Source: Gammaproteobacteria bacterium (lineage in GTDB: Bacteria; Pseudomonadota; Gammaproteobacteria; Steroidobacterales; GCA-2729495). Taken from it: a DNA stretch of 64,000 bases. This document shows, piece by piece, positions 34,982 to 44,326 of this stretch; the first letter of the stretch is position 1, and each line of letters opens with the position of its first letter. The stretch covers positions 1 to 64,000 of the forward strand of contig JAAERX010000166.1 in NCBI GenBank assembly GCA_024229935.1, read 5' to 3'. The position numbers and the translations under genes are program-made. The notes below the pieces were generated by a model. That model was not told the origin of the DNA. It saw only the letters and a program-made list of their open reading frames with translations, and made no database searches.

Positions 34982-35887
34982 ATGAAGCATCAAGATATAA
35001 GCATTATTTTTGTGCCTGGCATCCGTGCAAAGCCGCCACCAGATTTGCACAGTGAGCAATTATGCCGCTGCTTAGAGGTGGGCATCATTCACGCAGGAGG
35101 TGTTTCAGCTGAGGCTTCTGTTATTGCGGAGGCATTTAATCTGGTTGGCTGGTCACATGCATTCTATGGTGAGCATGCTGATATTATGCTGGATATGCCT
35201 GGGGTAGAACGTTTACTGCGTGGTGAGGACAAGGAAGAAGATGACTTGCGTGAGGCACAATCATTTAGTCGTCGTTTTGTTGGAATCCTATATGCATTGG
35301 CAGATCGGTTCCCTATCCTTGGGAGTCAGTTCTCCACGCGCCGTATGCAGTCGCGAGTACATGAAATTAACCGGTACTTTAGCAATGCTGATGGGGCGGC
35401 CACTGTCGCCCGGAAACAGGTGGCAGGGGCAATCAAACATGCATGGGCAAACGAGCAGAGGGTGTTACTCATTGGCCACAGTTTTGGCTCAGTGATTGCA
35501 TACGATGCCTTATGGGGACTCTCTAGTGCAGGAACGATAGATAAAGTTGATATGTTTCTTACTATGGGGAGCCCATTGACAATGAGTTATATAAGGCAGC
35601 ACTTACAGGGGGCAAAGCTTCGTGGGAATGACCGTTATCCGGCATGTATCAGGCGGTGGGTGAACCTGACTGCAATCGGTGAGGTGACTTCAATGGATCG
35701 CAGGTTGAGTCATTGTTTTGCAGAAATGCGGGTATTAGGGCTGCTGGAATCCATTGATGATGATCTGGAACTGGTCAATCAGTTTCATGGGCCGGATGGC
35801 CTGAATGTACATGAATGTTATGGCTATTTTGCTAGTCAGAAGACCGGCCAGATTTTACTCGACTGGTATCGGGCCGGAAATATTTAA
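34982..35887 (+). CDS. Alpha/beta-hydrolase-fold protein, lipase/esterase-like
   Basis: 301 residues without a signal peptide. The first strand (DISIIFVPGIRAKPPPD) and a nucleophile elbow GHSFGS in VLLIGHSFGSVIAYDALWGL (around residues 161-180) define the fold. A candidate Asp lies in EVTSMDRRL and a candidate His in GLNVHECYGYF near the end. The length and the two-part layout resemble uncharacterised serine esterases. Substrate unknown. The last 33 bp overlap the 3' end of the convergent OmpA-family gene. Confidence 0.75.
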   Translation: MKHQDISIIFVPGIRAKPPPDLHSEQLCRCLEVGIIHAGGVSAEASVIAEAFNLVGWSHAFYGEHADIMLDMPGVERLLRGEDKEEDDLREAQSFSRRFVGILYALADRFPILGSQFSTRRMQSRVHEINRYFSNADGAATVARKQVAGAIKHAWANEQRVLLIGHSFGSVIAYDALWGLSSAGTIDKVDMFLTMGSPLTMSYIRQHLQGAKLRGNDRYPACIRRWVNLTAIGEVTSMDRRLSHCFAEMRVLGLLESIDDDLELVNQFHGPDGLNVHECYGYFASQKTGQILLDWYRAGNI

Positions 35888-37102
35888 TTTTACAGGCGTG
35901 ATCAGCAGGTCTATACGCCTATTTTTGGCACGACCTTTAGCGGTATTGTTATTGGCAATGGGTCTGCTGGCGCCGTAGCCAATAGCACTGATACGTTGAG
36001 GGATAATGTGCAGGCTGTTGATGATATAGGCCAGAACCGCATCGGCACGTTCTTGTGACAGCCTTTGGTTCATATCAGCGCTACCCTGAGCATCTGTATG
36101 ACCTTCTATAGACAGGTTTGAGTCAGGGTAAATATTAATAGCACGTTTAATTTTACTTAGTAATTCTGTGTGACGCTCATCAAATTTTGCTGAGCCGGAA
36201 GAAAATTTAAGGCCAATTAGTCGTACAACTATAGTATTGGATTGTTTAAATACTAGGGCCTCTGAGGGAAGAAACAGCTCCTCAGTTTGAGTAAGTTGCT
36301 CTTCTGTGCGAGCTTGACCTTCCAGTTCTAGTATTAGTTGGTGTCGTTCAGCAGAGGCACCACCTAGCTCATTATCCAGTTCACGAATTTCATTTTCGAG
36401 AGCCGCAGCAAAAGCCTGATGTTCAGAGAGATCCCGTTGTAGTTGTTGGTTGGCTGTATAAAGTTTGGTGATATGACCTTCCAGGTCACTAACAGCATCA
36501 TCTGGATCAGTATCCGTTGATATATTGATGCCAGCAGCCAGTTCAAGACGATTAATGTAGGTTTCCCACTTGAGTATTAGTTCCTCAAGGTCAGGCTTAC
36601 TCCGGACAAGAATAGCTATCTGACCTGCATGACGTGCGGTAACAGCGGCCTGGTTGGCCAGCTCAGATATGGTTTCAGTGGCATATCGGTCTGCTTCAAG
36701 AGCTACTTCTGCTGCATCAAGCAGATCGTGGGCTTTCCCCCGGGTTATAGGCGCATAACGTTTGGCGCGCAGGTCATCAGCATCATTGATAGCGTTTCGG
36801 GCATGATCCAGTAGCTTTTTATTGAGTGCTTCGAGCTGTGCTACTGAAAAGTATTCAGTGGCATCAAGAAATGCAGCTGTAACCTTATCAGGGTTGTTAT
36901 TTTCTTCGAGTAATTTAATGGCTCGAGTAAGTGATTTTTGTGCTGAGTTATAGGTTTTTTTGGCCAGTATTTCAGCATCAGCTTGGCGTGCGAGTTCACG
37001 TGCCTTAGTAGTTGATTCAAGATCCTGTGCGTAACTTATAAGGGGTAACAGGGTTATTCCCAGAATCAGGCATACAGGGGCTATGTTTAATTGATGATGC
37101 AT
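35855..37102 (-). CDS. OmpA-family peptidoglycan-binding protein with long helical N-terminal region
   Basis: 415 residues. Signal peptide to about residue 25 (LILGITLLPLISYAQ). Residues about 30-265 are helical and charged, with coiled-coil character (LQRDLSEHQAFAAALENEIREL). The C-terminal OmpA domain is intact: IVVRLIGLKFSSGSAKFDERH, LSIEGHTDAQGSADMNQRLSQERADAV and the Asn/Arg end NNNTAKGRAKNRRIDL, which binds diaminopimelate of the cell wall. No barrel, so probably a periplasmic or lipid-anchored linker rather than a porin. The start has no strong ribosome site. Confidence 0.88.
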   Translation of the reverse strand: MHHQLNIAPVCLILGITLLPLISYAQDLESTTKARELARQADAEILAKKTYNSAQKSLTRAIKLLEENNNPDKVTAAFLDATEYFSVAQLEALNKKLLDHARNAINDADDLRAKRYAPITRGKAHDLLDAAEVALEADRYATETISELANQAAVTARHAGQIAILVRSKPDLEELILKWETYINRLELAAGINISTDTDPDDAVSDLEGHITKLYTANQQLQRDLSEHQAFAAALENEIRELDNELGGASAERHQLILELEGQARTEEQLTQTEELFLPSEALVFKQSNTIVVRLIGLKFSSGSAKFDERHTELLSKIKRAINIYPDSNLSIEGHTDAQGSADMNQRLSQERADAVLAYIINSLHIIPQRISAIGYGASRPIANNNTAKGRAKNRRIDLLITPVKLNISGPIPVE

Positions 37103-37332
37103 GTTTGTTATGTATCCAATGATCTTTGAAAACTGTTTTTGCCTGGGTCTTGGTGATGTAAGTCTTTGTATTTAATTGACTATAGAATTCATAAATAGCT
37201 AAGTACTGCGGCTACAGAGGAATTGCTTGTCAGCCCCTGTATGGAGTTACTTTGCATAATTTTCACAGATTTTGCGCCTAAATTGTGGATTCCCTCACAG
37301 TATTTGTGCTGTTAGCCCCCTAATCTTAAGTC

Positions 37333-37530
37333 ATGGGCACTAAGTACTACACACGTTTTTTGTTACAGGCTGTCGACGAAACTGAAGTCGATGAGTATAG
37401 CGGTGTAGTGGAGCTACAAGTTGCGAACCAGTCTGTACTGGATTCAAAAGAGATTGAAGCCCTGCTGGCCAATAGTTTTGATCTTAAGTCAGAGCAAGTA
37501 GAGCTACTTAATTGGTCGCCTTTGCATTGA
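37333..37530 (+). CDS. Small acidic protein of unknown function
   Basis: 65 residues, acidic, no signal or membrane segment, no family recognised (MGTKYYTRFLLQAVDETEVDEY at the start and a C-terminal QVELLNWSPLH). It is supported mainly by context: it stands alone between a long upstream region and a strong intrinsic terminator that follows 47 bp after its stop. The ribosome site is weak. Confidence 0.55.
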   Translation: MGTKYYTRFLLQAVDETEVDEYSGVVELQVANQSVLDSKEIEALLANSFDLKSEQVELLNWSPLH

Positions 37531-37577
37531 CCTATATATCAGCCGCAAAAGGCGGCACACAGACTTCCCCCTGTATT

Positions 37578-37605
37578 GCCCGGTCCTAGTGACCGGGCTT
37601 TTTTT
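37578..37605 (+). terminator. Rho-independent terminator
   Basis: GCCCGGTC (37578-37585) and GACCGGGC (37591-37598) form a perfect 8-bp GC-rich stem with a 5-nt loop, followed directly by seven T (37599-37605). The strongest intrinsic terminator I see in the window; it ends transcription of the 65-residue gene. Confidence 0.92.
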
Positions 37606-37626
37606 AATGAGATCCATTTTCCAGCA

Positions 37627-37663
37627 GTCCGTAGCTCAGCAGGGTGAGCTTTGCTCTTCGGAC
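37627..37663. other. Nested fold-back element after the terminator
   Basis: GTCCG (37627-37631) pairs with CGGAC (37659-37663), enclosing GCTCA (37634-37638) with TGAGC (37645-37649). TAGCTCAGCAGG inside looks like a tRNA D-arm, but no anticodon arm or acceptor stem of the right size follows, so it is not a tRNA. Confidence 0.35.
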
Positions 37664-37813
37664 CCATCTCTCCTGTTATTGACGCCAAACAAACTCTCCT
37701 TTGGTCTTAAGGAGATAGGGGTAATTTGGTTTTAGTGTTTGATGTCTGGGTAGTGAGTGGCCACATAGCTGACAGCTCTGAATCCTCAACGCCAATACCA
37801 TTTAGCATGCTGC

Positions 37814-38612
37814 TTAATTGCACGAGCCAAAATCGGCGAGATTGAATGGTATTGAGACCTCGGTGCGAGACGGACCGACCAGGATTTTAGCGTTCTTAGG
37901 TAATGTCACATCAAAACATACGTTGGTACTGCCCAGGGTAGTAAAATCAAAACCATCATCCCACCCTTTGGTCATTGCGAGATTGAATGATACGGCACTG
38001 GGAATACTGTTGTTCAAGGTGTCGGTGCCTTCCAATGAGTAAGGGCTAACGTATGAAAAAGATTGATCTGCAGTGATCGTACCTGTGTAATTTGCCCAAC
38101 GGCCACCTCCGGCAGCACGCACTCGCCAGGATTGGTCGGGCTGCCGCCATAAAACAATCCCCCTGTCTGTGGCAGGGTTATATGCAGGGGCACCATCCGG
38201 GTTGATGCTGGGTGTGGTTGGTGCACATGGTTTGAAATCAGCAAGATTGAATGGTGGGACGACCGGTTCCCGGGCTGCGCCTACTAGAATTTCTGCGCCA
38301 TCAGGCATATCTATATCAAAACATACCTTGGCACTGCTCAGGATAGTAAAATCAAAACCATCATCCCACCCTTTGGTCATTGCGAGCTTGAATGATACGG
38401 CACTGGGAATACTGTTGTTCAAGGTGTCGGTGCCTTCCAATGAGTAAGGGCTAACGTATGCAAAAGATTGATCTGCAGTGATCGTACCTGTGTAATTTGC
38501 CCAACGGCCACCTCCGGCAGCACGCACTCGCCAGGATTGATCGGGCTGCCGCCATAAAACAATCCCCCTGTCTGTGGAAGGGTTATATGCAGGGGCACCA
38601 TTGGGGTTGATA
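37814..38612 (-). repeat. Tandem 405-bp duplication within the sulfatase gene
   Basis: The stretch from the codons of GAPAYNP to the end of the module occurs twice. CACGCACTCGCCAGG is found at 38116 and at 38521, giving a 405-bp (135-codon) period. Large blocks are identical at base level; differences cluster near the module ends. This points to a recent duplication or gene conversion that keeps the reading frame. Confidence 0.9.
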
Positions 38613-41131
38613 TCAACTGGGTCATCCCCGTTTTCCGTTACCTTCACTGTTATTGTTTGTGAATCGGACTGGCCGGAACTATCGGTTACTAATGCAGTGA
38701 TTGTATGAATACCAAGGGAAAGTGCGTGACTAACGGATGCACCAAGACCAAAATTTCCATCAATACTTGAATGCCAGCTGACACCGGCACTCACGTCGCC
38801 GTCCTCGCCATCATAGGCAGATACCATAAAATTCAGTACAGTACCTAGGATCACACTTGTGCCATTGTGCGCTCCATTGATTGTCACGATTGGAGCTGCA
38901 TTCATTGTTCTTTCTGTCACAATCCGTGCATTGGGCCCGACAAACATGCGGTGCTGGAACATATCAGAATGACGGTTGCCCACCCCATCAGAACCGTCCG
39001 GATACTGATCCGGATAAGCGCCCGCATTTGCTGCAACACGTGCGATAAAATTGCCAATGAGACTTGATGGAGATGGGCTGACGGCGGTGTGGGCTGCAAA
39101 GTGATGGAATAGATCACCGTCACCAGAATTGGTATCCACAGTCAAAGCAAAAGTTTGCCCTGCGCCGAGTGAAAAAGACTGTGCAAGGTTCACGTAGCGA
39201 AACTCGCCTTCAAGATAGCTATTATCGTTGTTCACCACAACGGAGGCCAGAAGGTTGCGAGAGGAGGCGTCAAACAACCTTACCGTATGCGTCACGTGCA
39301 ATCCATCTGGATTGCCTACGGTCTGCCCGTCACTTTTGGTGGAAGTTTCCTGATCTAAATAGTCACCAGTACCATCGTCCCACATCCCGAGGCTTTGTAC
39401 AGCGACGGGTTGATTGCCAACAGTAAATTCATAACCAATTGCTCCGTCCCTGTTGTTCATAAGGTTCGCGCCACCGTCGGTATGAAGAATTGGCCCGGTA
39501 TCGAGTTTGAGAGAGCGGCTAAAACCCTGATTGTGAAAGTGCAACAGGCGTTCAGTCAGGCTTGTCACCAGAGATTGATTGGCAGGTATCGCTAATACGT
39601 TAGTGTCCTGGTGAGGATCAGCATCCAGATCGAAAAGCTTTATCGGCACTGCCTGACCGCGGTTCTTACCATTTACCTTGTTTCGATTCACCAATTGACC
39701 GTCAATCATCATTGTGAAGGGATGGTTATGGATAGCAAGAACTGAATCATTCGGTAAATCGTTCTCTGAGATCTTGTCATCGTGGCTTACTAACAAGTGG
39801 GATCGTTGAAACTGTGAGTCTGTTTCCTGACCTAATAGTGCGGTAAGCACATTGGCACTGTCTTCCGCCTCATCTGGTCCTAGTGTGTGATTGATGAGAC
39901 TTGCAAGGCTTGCGTACATATCTACCTGACTAAAATTGGCGTTACTGATTGCACCACTGGGAACCCCGCCGTCTGGCCAGACAACCATAAACGGTACACG
40001 ATGCCCTCCCTCATATAGAGATCCCTTCTTGCCGCGTAATCCGGCATTTGCACTTTGACCAACTGGACGATCGGCACCATTGTCACTGGTGAAAATAAAC
40101 AGTGTGCTCTCACTGAGTGGGCGGCCTGTACGCGGGTCATTCAGTGCGGCAAGTTTGTCCAGCAGCAGCCCTAATGAAATATCATTCTCATAGACCATGT
40201 CATCACGTAAAGCACCATCACTGCCGTTACTAAAACGGGCCTGGTTACGAATAGGAAAGGACCGCCCCTGTGCGTGAAGTTGATTAGGAGGGTTATGGGG
40301 TTCATGGTTAGCGTTTGGCACATAGTAGAGAAAGAATGGTTTTGTTTCGGCGTCTGCTACATGCTCATCGATATAGCCCAGCGCCTCGGTGATATAACGC
40401 TGGCCGATACGTTGCTGATCCCAGTCTGATACTCCGGGCCCGATGCTATTACCTGGCGCACCATTCCATGACGGTACTCCAACAAATGAATTGTTGTTGA
40501 TGTAAGCCTTAATTGAATACCTCTTGTTGTGGTAGAAATTTCCGCCAAGCCCAAAAAAATTATCGAAACCATGGGCCAGAGGGCCATCAAAAATACTTTT
40601 AAGGTAGCCACTAGCTGTATTACCAATCTGAATTTTATTCCAGTTGGCCTGATTGCTCTCGGTGATGAACTGCTCCTTGCCATCTTTGCCTATCCAGCTA
40701 AAACCGAGATGCCATTTTCCGATGGCCGACGTGCGATAGCCGTTTTGCCGAAGAAGGGTGGCTAGAGTTGGTCGGCCTGGACTAATCATGGGCCGGGTAG
40801 CCCAGTCTCCGATTACCTTGTGTTTATTGTAGGTCCGCCATGGGTATCGGCCAGTCAGCATAGCGTAACGACTAGGGGAGCACATTGATGATGTGGTATG
40901 TACGTCAGTGAATACCATGCCCTGGGCGGCAAGTCGTTCCAGATTGGGCGTGACAAGTGTCTTCCTAACAGGATTCGTATTAGGCCCCAGCGGTATGCCA
41001 AGGTAGGGTCCGGCATCGCCGATACCCATATCGTCTGTCATCATGATGATGATATTTGGTTTGATCTGCCCAGAGGCATTGGTTGCCACCAGCAAACAAA
41101 GCGACAGTGCAGCCACTATTAAATTTTTCAT
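37814..41131 (-). CDS. Secreted type I sulfatase with beta-sandwich, Ig-like and duplicated C-terminal modules
   Basis: About 1105 residues from ATG 41131 (MKNLIVAALSLCLLVA signal; the frame extends 7 codons further to 41152, but GGGG clusters precede the inner ATG and it gives a standard signal). Metal site MTDDMGIGDAG, formylglycine signature CSPSRYAMLTG and GKWHLG are intact. After the sulfatase domain (to about residue 555) comes a beta-sandwich region (YEFTVGNQPVAVQSLGMWDD, FRYVNLAQSFSLGAGQTFAL), an Ig-like domain (VTINGAHNGTSVILGTVLNF ... ITALVTDSSGQSDSQTITVK), then two nearly identical copies of a 130-residue module. The same module occurs twice in the sulfatase at 2751-5756. Substrate unknown; secretion and catalysis are well supported. 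Confidence 0.93.
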   Translation of the reverse strand: MKNLIVAALSLCLLVATNASGQIKPNIIIMMTDDMGIGDAGPYLGIPLGPNTNPVRKTLVTPNLERLAAQGMVFTDVHTTSSMCSPSRYAMLTGRYPWRTYNKHKVIGDWATRPMISPGRPTLATLLRQNGYRTSAIGKWHLGFSWIGKDGKEQFITESNQANWNKIQIGNTASGYLKSIFDGPLAHGFDNFFGLGGNFYHNKRYSIKAYINNNSFVGVPSWNGAPGNSIGPGVSDWDQQRIGQRYITEALGYIDEHVADAETKPFFLYYVPNANHEPHNPPNQLHAQGRSFPIRNQARFSNGSDGALRDDMVYENDISLGLLLDKLAALNDPRTGRPLSESTLFIFTSDNGADRPVGQSANAGLRGKKGSLYEGGHRVPFMVVWPDGGVPSGAISNANFSQVDMYASLASLINHTLGPDEAEDSANVLTALLGQETDSQFQRSHLLVSHDDKISENDLPNDSVLAIHNHPFTMMIDGQLVNRNKVNGKNRGQAVPIKLFDLDADPHQDTNVLAIPANQSLVTSLTERLLHFHNQGFSRSLKLDTGPILHTDGGANLMNNRDGAIGYEFTVGNQPVAVQSLGMWDDGTGDYLDQETSTKSDGQTVGNPDGLHVTHTVRLFDASSRNLLASVVVNNDNSYLEGEFRYVNLAQSFSLGAGQTFALTVDTNSGDGDLFHHFAAHTAVSPSPSSLIGNFIARVAANAGAYPDQYPDGSDGVGNRHSDMFQHRMFVGPNARIVTERTMNAAPIVTINGAHNGTSVILGTVLNFMVSAYDGEDGDVSAGVSWHSSIDGNFGLGASVSHALSLGIHTITALVTDSSGQSDSQTITVKVTENGDDPVDINPNGAPAYNPSTDRGIVLWRQPDQSWRVRAAGGGRWANYTGTITADQSFAYVSPYSLEGTDTLNNSIPSAVSFKLAMTKGWDDGFDFTILSSAKVCFDIDMPDGAEILVGAAREPVVPPFNLADFKPCAPTTPSINPDGAPAYNPATDRGIVLWRQPDQSWRVRAAGGGRWANYTGTITADQSFSYVSPYSLEGTDTLNNSIPSAVSFNLAMTKGWDDGFDFTTLGSTNVCFDVTLPKNAKILVGPSRTEVSIPFNLADFGSCN

Positions 41132-41249
41132 CCCCAAACCCCAAATCCCCAATTTTTTATTAGCTAATTCACAGGTTATATATTTAAAATAAGTGACTTA
41201 TGCCTGCTTAAGCAGCATTAAGACTAATTGATGAGTGTCTCCGCCAGAA

Positions 41250-41291
41250 GGCTTTTCTACATAATCTGTGCTTAATTTATGTAAAAAAGCC
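41250..41291. promoter_or_regulatory. Long near-perfect inverted repeat between the sulfatase and lipA genes
   Basis: GGCTTTTCTACATAA (41250-41264) pairs with TTATGTAAAAAAGCC (41277-41291): 15 bp with a single mismatch around a 12-nt loop. A separate perfect palindrome CTGCTTAAGCAG lies at 41204-41215. Both sit in the 5' regions of divergent genes. No T-run follows, so it is more likely regulatory than a terminator. Confidence 0.4.
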
Positions 41292-41380
41292 CCTAAAAGC
41301 CTGCTGCCCGCTTCATTCCTGATTACCCCCGTTTCAAGTTAGAATTGCACCCCCGCCAACCCTGGAATAAGAACAAGATT

Positions 41381-42373
41381 GTGGCCACTCTTAAAGGAAT
41401 ACCCATTATTCAATCCGGTACCAAGTACCGGAATGATGAGGGTGTGTCTGCCATTAAGAATGGGGTTAAGAAAAAGCCTGGCAAAGAATCACCTCTGGTT
41501 ACAGGTAAACCTCGTTGGTTAAAGGCCCAGATTCCCAGTGGTAAAGCTTTTGCAGCTGTTCGGCGAAATGTGCATGAGCATAAACTTAGTACGGTTTGTG
41601 AAGAGTCAATGTGCCCGAATATTGGTGAGTGCTGGAATAATGGTACGGCCACCATCATGCTCATGGGTAGTGTCTGTACTCGGGCATGCCAGTTTTGTGC
41701 TGTAGATACAGGCAATCCTAATGGCTGGCTGGATGTGGCAGAGCCGGAGAATACAGCGCGGTCAGTGCAGATTATGGGATTGCGCTATGTAGTGCTCACT
41801 TCAGTTGATCGTGATGATTTGGCAGATGGTGGTGCCGCACATTATGCAGCCTGTGTACAAGCTATTAAGCTGTTGACCCCGGAGACTGCAGTTGAAGCGC
41901 TAACACCGGATTTTAGTGGCTCAAAGCAGGCTGTAGAAAGGGTGGCAACTTCTGGTCTGGATGTTTTTGCGCAAAACATAGAAACTGTTGAGCGGCTTAC
42001 CAGGTATGTGCGTGACCCCCGTGCAGGTTACTCTCAAACTCTGGATGTATTGGGTCAGGCTAAACAATGCGCGCCTGAAATCCTAACAAAGACAAGTCTG
42101 ATGTTAGGCCTTGGCGAAGTGATGGATGAGATTATTGCAACTATGGATGATTTGCGTGCACAGGATGTGGATATACTTACCCTTGGGCAGTATCTGCAAC
42201 CAACTACACACCATCTGCCAGTAGAGCGCTTTGTTCCACCCGATGAATTTGCATTACTCCGTGCAGAGGGGTTGCAGCGTGGTTTTGTAGAAGTAGTGGC
42301 AGGACCATTGGTGCGTTCAAGTTACCGTGCCGATCGAGTATTTGATAAGAATAATGCAGGCCTGAGTGCCTGA
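41381..42373 (+). CDS. lipA: Lipoyl synthase
   Basis: Radical-SAM enzyme inserting two sulfurs into protein-bound octanoyl chains to make lipoyl cofactors of 2-oxoacid dehydrogenases and the glycine cleavage system. The auxiliary cluster motif [12 protein letters not shown] and the radical-SAM CTRACQFC are intact, as are [37 protein letters not shown] and RSSYRAD. The open frame extends to a TTG at 41345. GTG 41381 (giving [17 protein letters not shown]) suits the usual length better, but neither start has a strong ribosome site. sohB follows after a short gap. Confidence 0.95.
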   Translation: MATLKGIPIIQSGTKYRNDEGVSAIKNGVKKKPGKESPLVTGKPRWLKAQIPSGKAFAAVRRNVHEHKLSTVCEESMCPNIGECWNNGTATIMLMGSVCTRACQFCAVDTGNPNGWLDVAEPENTARSVQIMGLRYVVLTSVDRDDLADGGAAHYAACVQAIKLLTPETAVEALTPDFSGSKQAVERVATSGLDVFAQNIETVERLTRYVRDPRAGYSQTLDVLGQAKQCAPEILTKTSLMLGLGEVMDEIIATMDDLRAQDVDILTLGQYLQPTTHHLPVERFVPPDEFALLRAEGLQRGFVEVVAGPLVRSSYRADRVFDKNNAGLSA

Positions 42374-42418
42374 GTCTTTTTACCTGGAGTCGGGTTGCCG
42401 ACAGATTTGAATCTAATG

Positions 42419-43426
42419 ATGGAATTTTTTCTGGAATTTTGTTTGTTTTTTCTTAAGTCACTCACAATTGTGGTGGCTATTATTGCTGTTGTTATGGCAA
42501 TTATATCGGCATCACGCGGTGCTGATTCCGGTCATGGCCTTACTATTGAAAAACTGAATGAGAAGTATCAGTCAATGGCTGACAAGTTAAGTCAGGCTGT
42601 GATGTCAAAAACAGCATGGAATGCCTATGACAAGACGCAAAAGAAAGAGCGTAAGGCAGAGGCAAAACAATCTGATGAAGAGCGTGGCAAGCGTATATTT
42701 GTAATTAATTTTGTGGGTGATATGCGTGCCAGTCATGTGGATTCATTACGTGAAGAAGTTAGTGCTGTGATGTTGATTGCTACACAAGCAGATGAAGTTG
42801 TTGTAACGCTTGAAAATTCGGGCGGTACAGTGCATGAACATGGTCTGGGTGCCTCACAGCTGCAGCGGATAAAGGATCATGGCATTCCACTGGTAGTTAT
42901 AGTTGATAAGGTTGCTGCAAGTGGTGGTTACCTAATGGCAAGCATCGCAGATAAAATTATTGCGGCGCCCTTTGCCATTATTGGGTCTATTGGTGTGCTT
43001 GCTCAATTACCAAATTTCAATCGTTTTCTTGAGCAGCGGGGAATTGATTTTGAGCAGGTGACTGCAGGTAAATACAAACGTACTTTGACCATGTTTGGTA
43101 AGAATACTGAGGCAGATCGTGAAAAGACGCGTGAAGATCTTGAAGAGGTGCACCGATTATTTAAAGGTGCTGTTACAGAGCACAGACCGGCACTGGAGAT
43201 TGAGCGTGTTGCAACAGGGGAATACTGGTATGGCTCACGTGCACTTGAACTTGGGTTGATTGATGACCTTGGCTCCAGTGATGATTATCTTATGCGTTTG
43301 GCTACAGAGGATCATGCGCAAATTTATGCGGTAACGTATAAAGGCCGTGTAAGTTTCATGCAAAAAATACAGGGAGCTTTTGGTTCATTAGCAGCTTCTC
43401 TGGGTTTTGGTAGTGGCTTGCGGTAA
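42419..43426 (+). CDS. sohB: SohB-type inner-membrane serine peptidase (family S49)
   Basis: About 335 residues. N-terminal membrane anchor (LKSLTIVVAIIAVVMAIISA), a charged linker, then the S49 domain: VVTLENSGGTVHEHGLGASQ, the nucleophile in KVAASGGYLMASIADKI, and IIGSIGVLAQLPNFNRFL. The catalytic Lys is expected in GKYKRTLTMFG. Domain order matches SohB rather than SppA (single domain). The frame can start at TTG 42395, but MEFFLEFCLFFLKSL from ATG 42419 mirrors E. coli SohB. It lies directly after lipA. Confidence 0.92.
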   Translation: MEFFLEFCLFFLKSLTIVVAIIAVVMAIISASRGADSGHGLTIEKLNEKYQSMADKLSQAVMSKTAWNAYDKTQKKERKAEAKQSDEERGKRIFVINFVGDMRASHVDSLREEVSAVMLIATQADEVVVTLENSGGTVHEHGLGASQLQRIKDHGIPLVVIVDKVAASGGYLMASIADKIIAAPFAIIGSIGVLAQLPNFNRFLEQRGIDFEQVTAGKYKRTLTMFGKNTEADREKTREDLEEVHRLFKGAVTEHRPALEIERVATGEYWYGSRALELGLIDDLGSSDDYLMRLATEDHAQIYAVTYKGRVSFMQKIQGAFGSLAASLGFGSGLR

Positions 43427-43496
43427 AGGCAGTCTGGTGAAATAAATTCACTATTATTCTGAGCTTAGCTAGGTATTTATAGTTTATGTTTAGCGT

Positions 43497-44270
43497 ATGA
43501 ATATCATTAGTCGAGTTATCTGCTTTTTTCTTTCTGCTGTAATCGCAGCAGTACTAAGCGGGTGCGTGAGTCAGTCACAGATTGAAATAAGTTCCGATGA
43601 TGAATTTCAGCGAATGCGCACCTCAATGCCCTTGTCTAATAATCTTACGGACAGGGCATATGTCAGATGCGTAGCGCTCAGTATTATTGAACAGCTGGAT
43701 GAACCATACGCCAGTTATGACTGGGAAATAGAGCTTTTTGATAGTCAGGATGTGAATGCCTTCGCAATGGCGGGTGGTAAAATTGGTGTTTTTTCAGGAC
43801 TGTTAAATGTGGCAACAAATCAGGATCAATTGGCAGCAGTTCTGGGGCATGAAGTTGCACATGTGACTGAGGACCACACACTAGAGCGTGCCAACCGGGA
43901 TGCTGTGACCCGGAATGTAGCAATCTTTGGTTCAGAAGTACTGGATGCATCAACAGGGCTGGAAACAACAGATCTCATGGTTTTTGGTGCACAGGTGGGC
44001 TTGATGTTGCCTTACCAGCGGTCAGCTGAAAGTGAGGCTGATACAGTAGGCCTTATTTATATGGCTGCTGCAGGCTTTGACCCACTTGCCAGTATTACCT
44101 TATGGACTAATATGGCGAAGGTATCAGGTGGTGCTGGGCCACCGCCATGGTTGTCGACACACCCATCTGGGGATGCGCGTATTGCTGAACTGGCGGGGGA
44201 AATGATTGATATATTACCTATATATAACAAAGCCTTAGAGGAAGGCCGCCGGCCTAATTGCAGACATTAA
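43497..44270 (+). CDS. M48-family zinc metallopeptidase lipoprotein
   Basis: 257 residues with a lipoprotein signal (AAVLSGC, Cys23). Zinc site HEVAH in VLGHEVAHVTEDHTLERA, with the third ligand Glu in RSAESEADTVGLIYM. VNAFAMAGGKIGVFSGLL is the family lead-in. The size and anchoring fit the periplasmic LoiP/YcaL-like group that acts in outer-membrane protein quality control. Followed after a short gap by an L,D-transpeptidase, so this part of the region is devoted to the envelope. Confidence 0.9.
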   Translation: MNIISRVICFFLSAVIAAVLSGCVSQSQIEISSDDEFQRMRTSMPLSNNLTDRAYVRCVALSIIEQLDEPYASYDWEIELFDSQDVNAFAMAGGKIGVFSGLLNVATNQDQLAAVLGHEVAHVTEDHTLERANRDAVTRNVAIFGSEVLDASTGLETTDLMVFGAQVGLMLPYQRSAESEADTVGLIYMAAAGFDPLASITLWTNMAKVSGGAGPPPWLSTHPSGDARIAELAGEMIDILPIYNKALEEGRRPNCRH

Positions 44271-44326
44271 ACCAAGCCCTGAGTATAAATCTGTAGTGTC
44301 CCCAGCCTTCTATATAATGCATCCTC

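Noticed and set aside
38169-38447. Plus-strand frames inside the second sulfatase
   Set aside because: They mirror the duplicated sulfatase module on the opposite strand; coding evidence is overwhelmingly on the minus strand.
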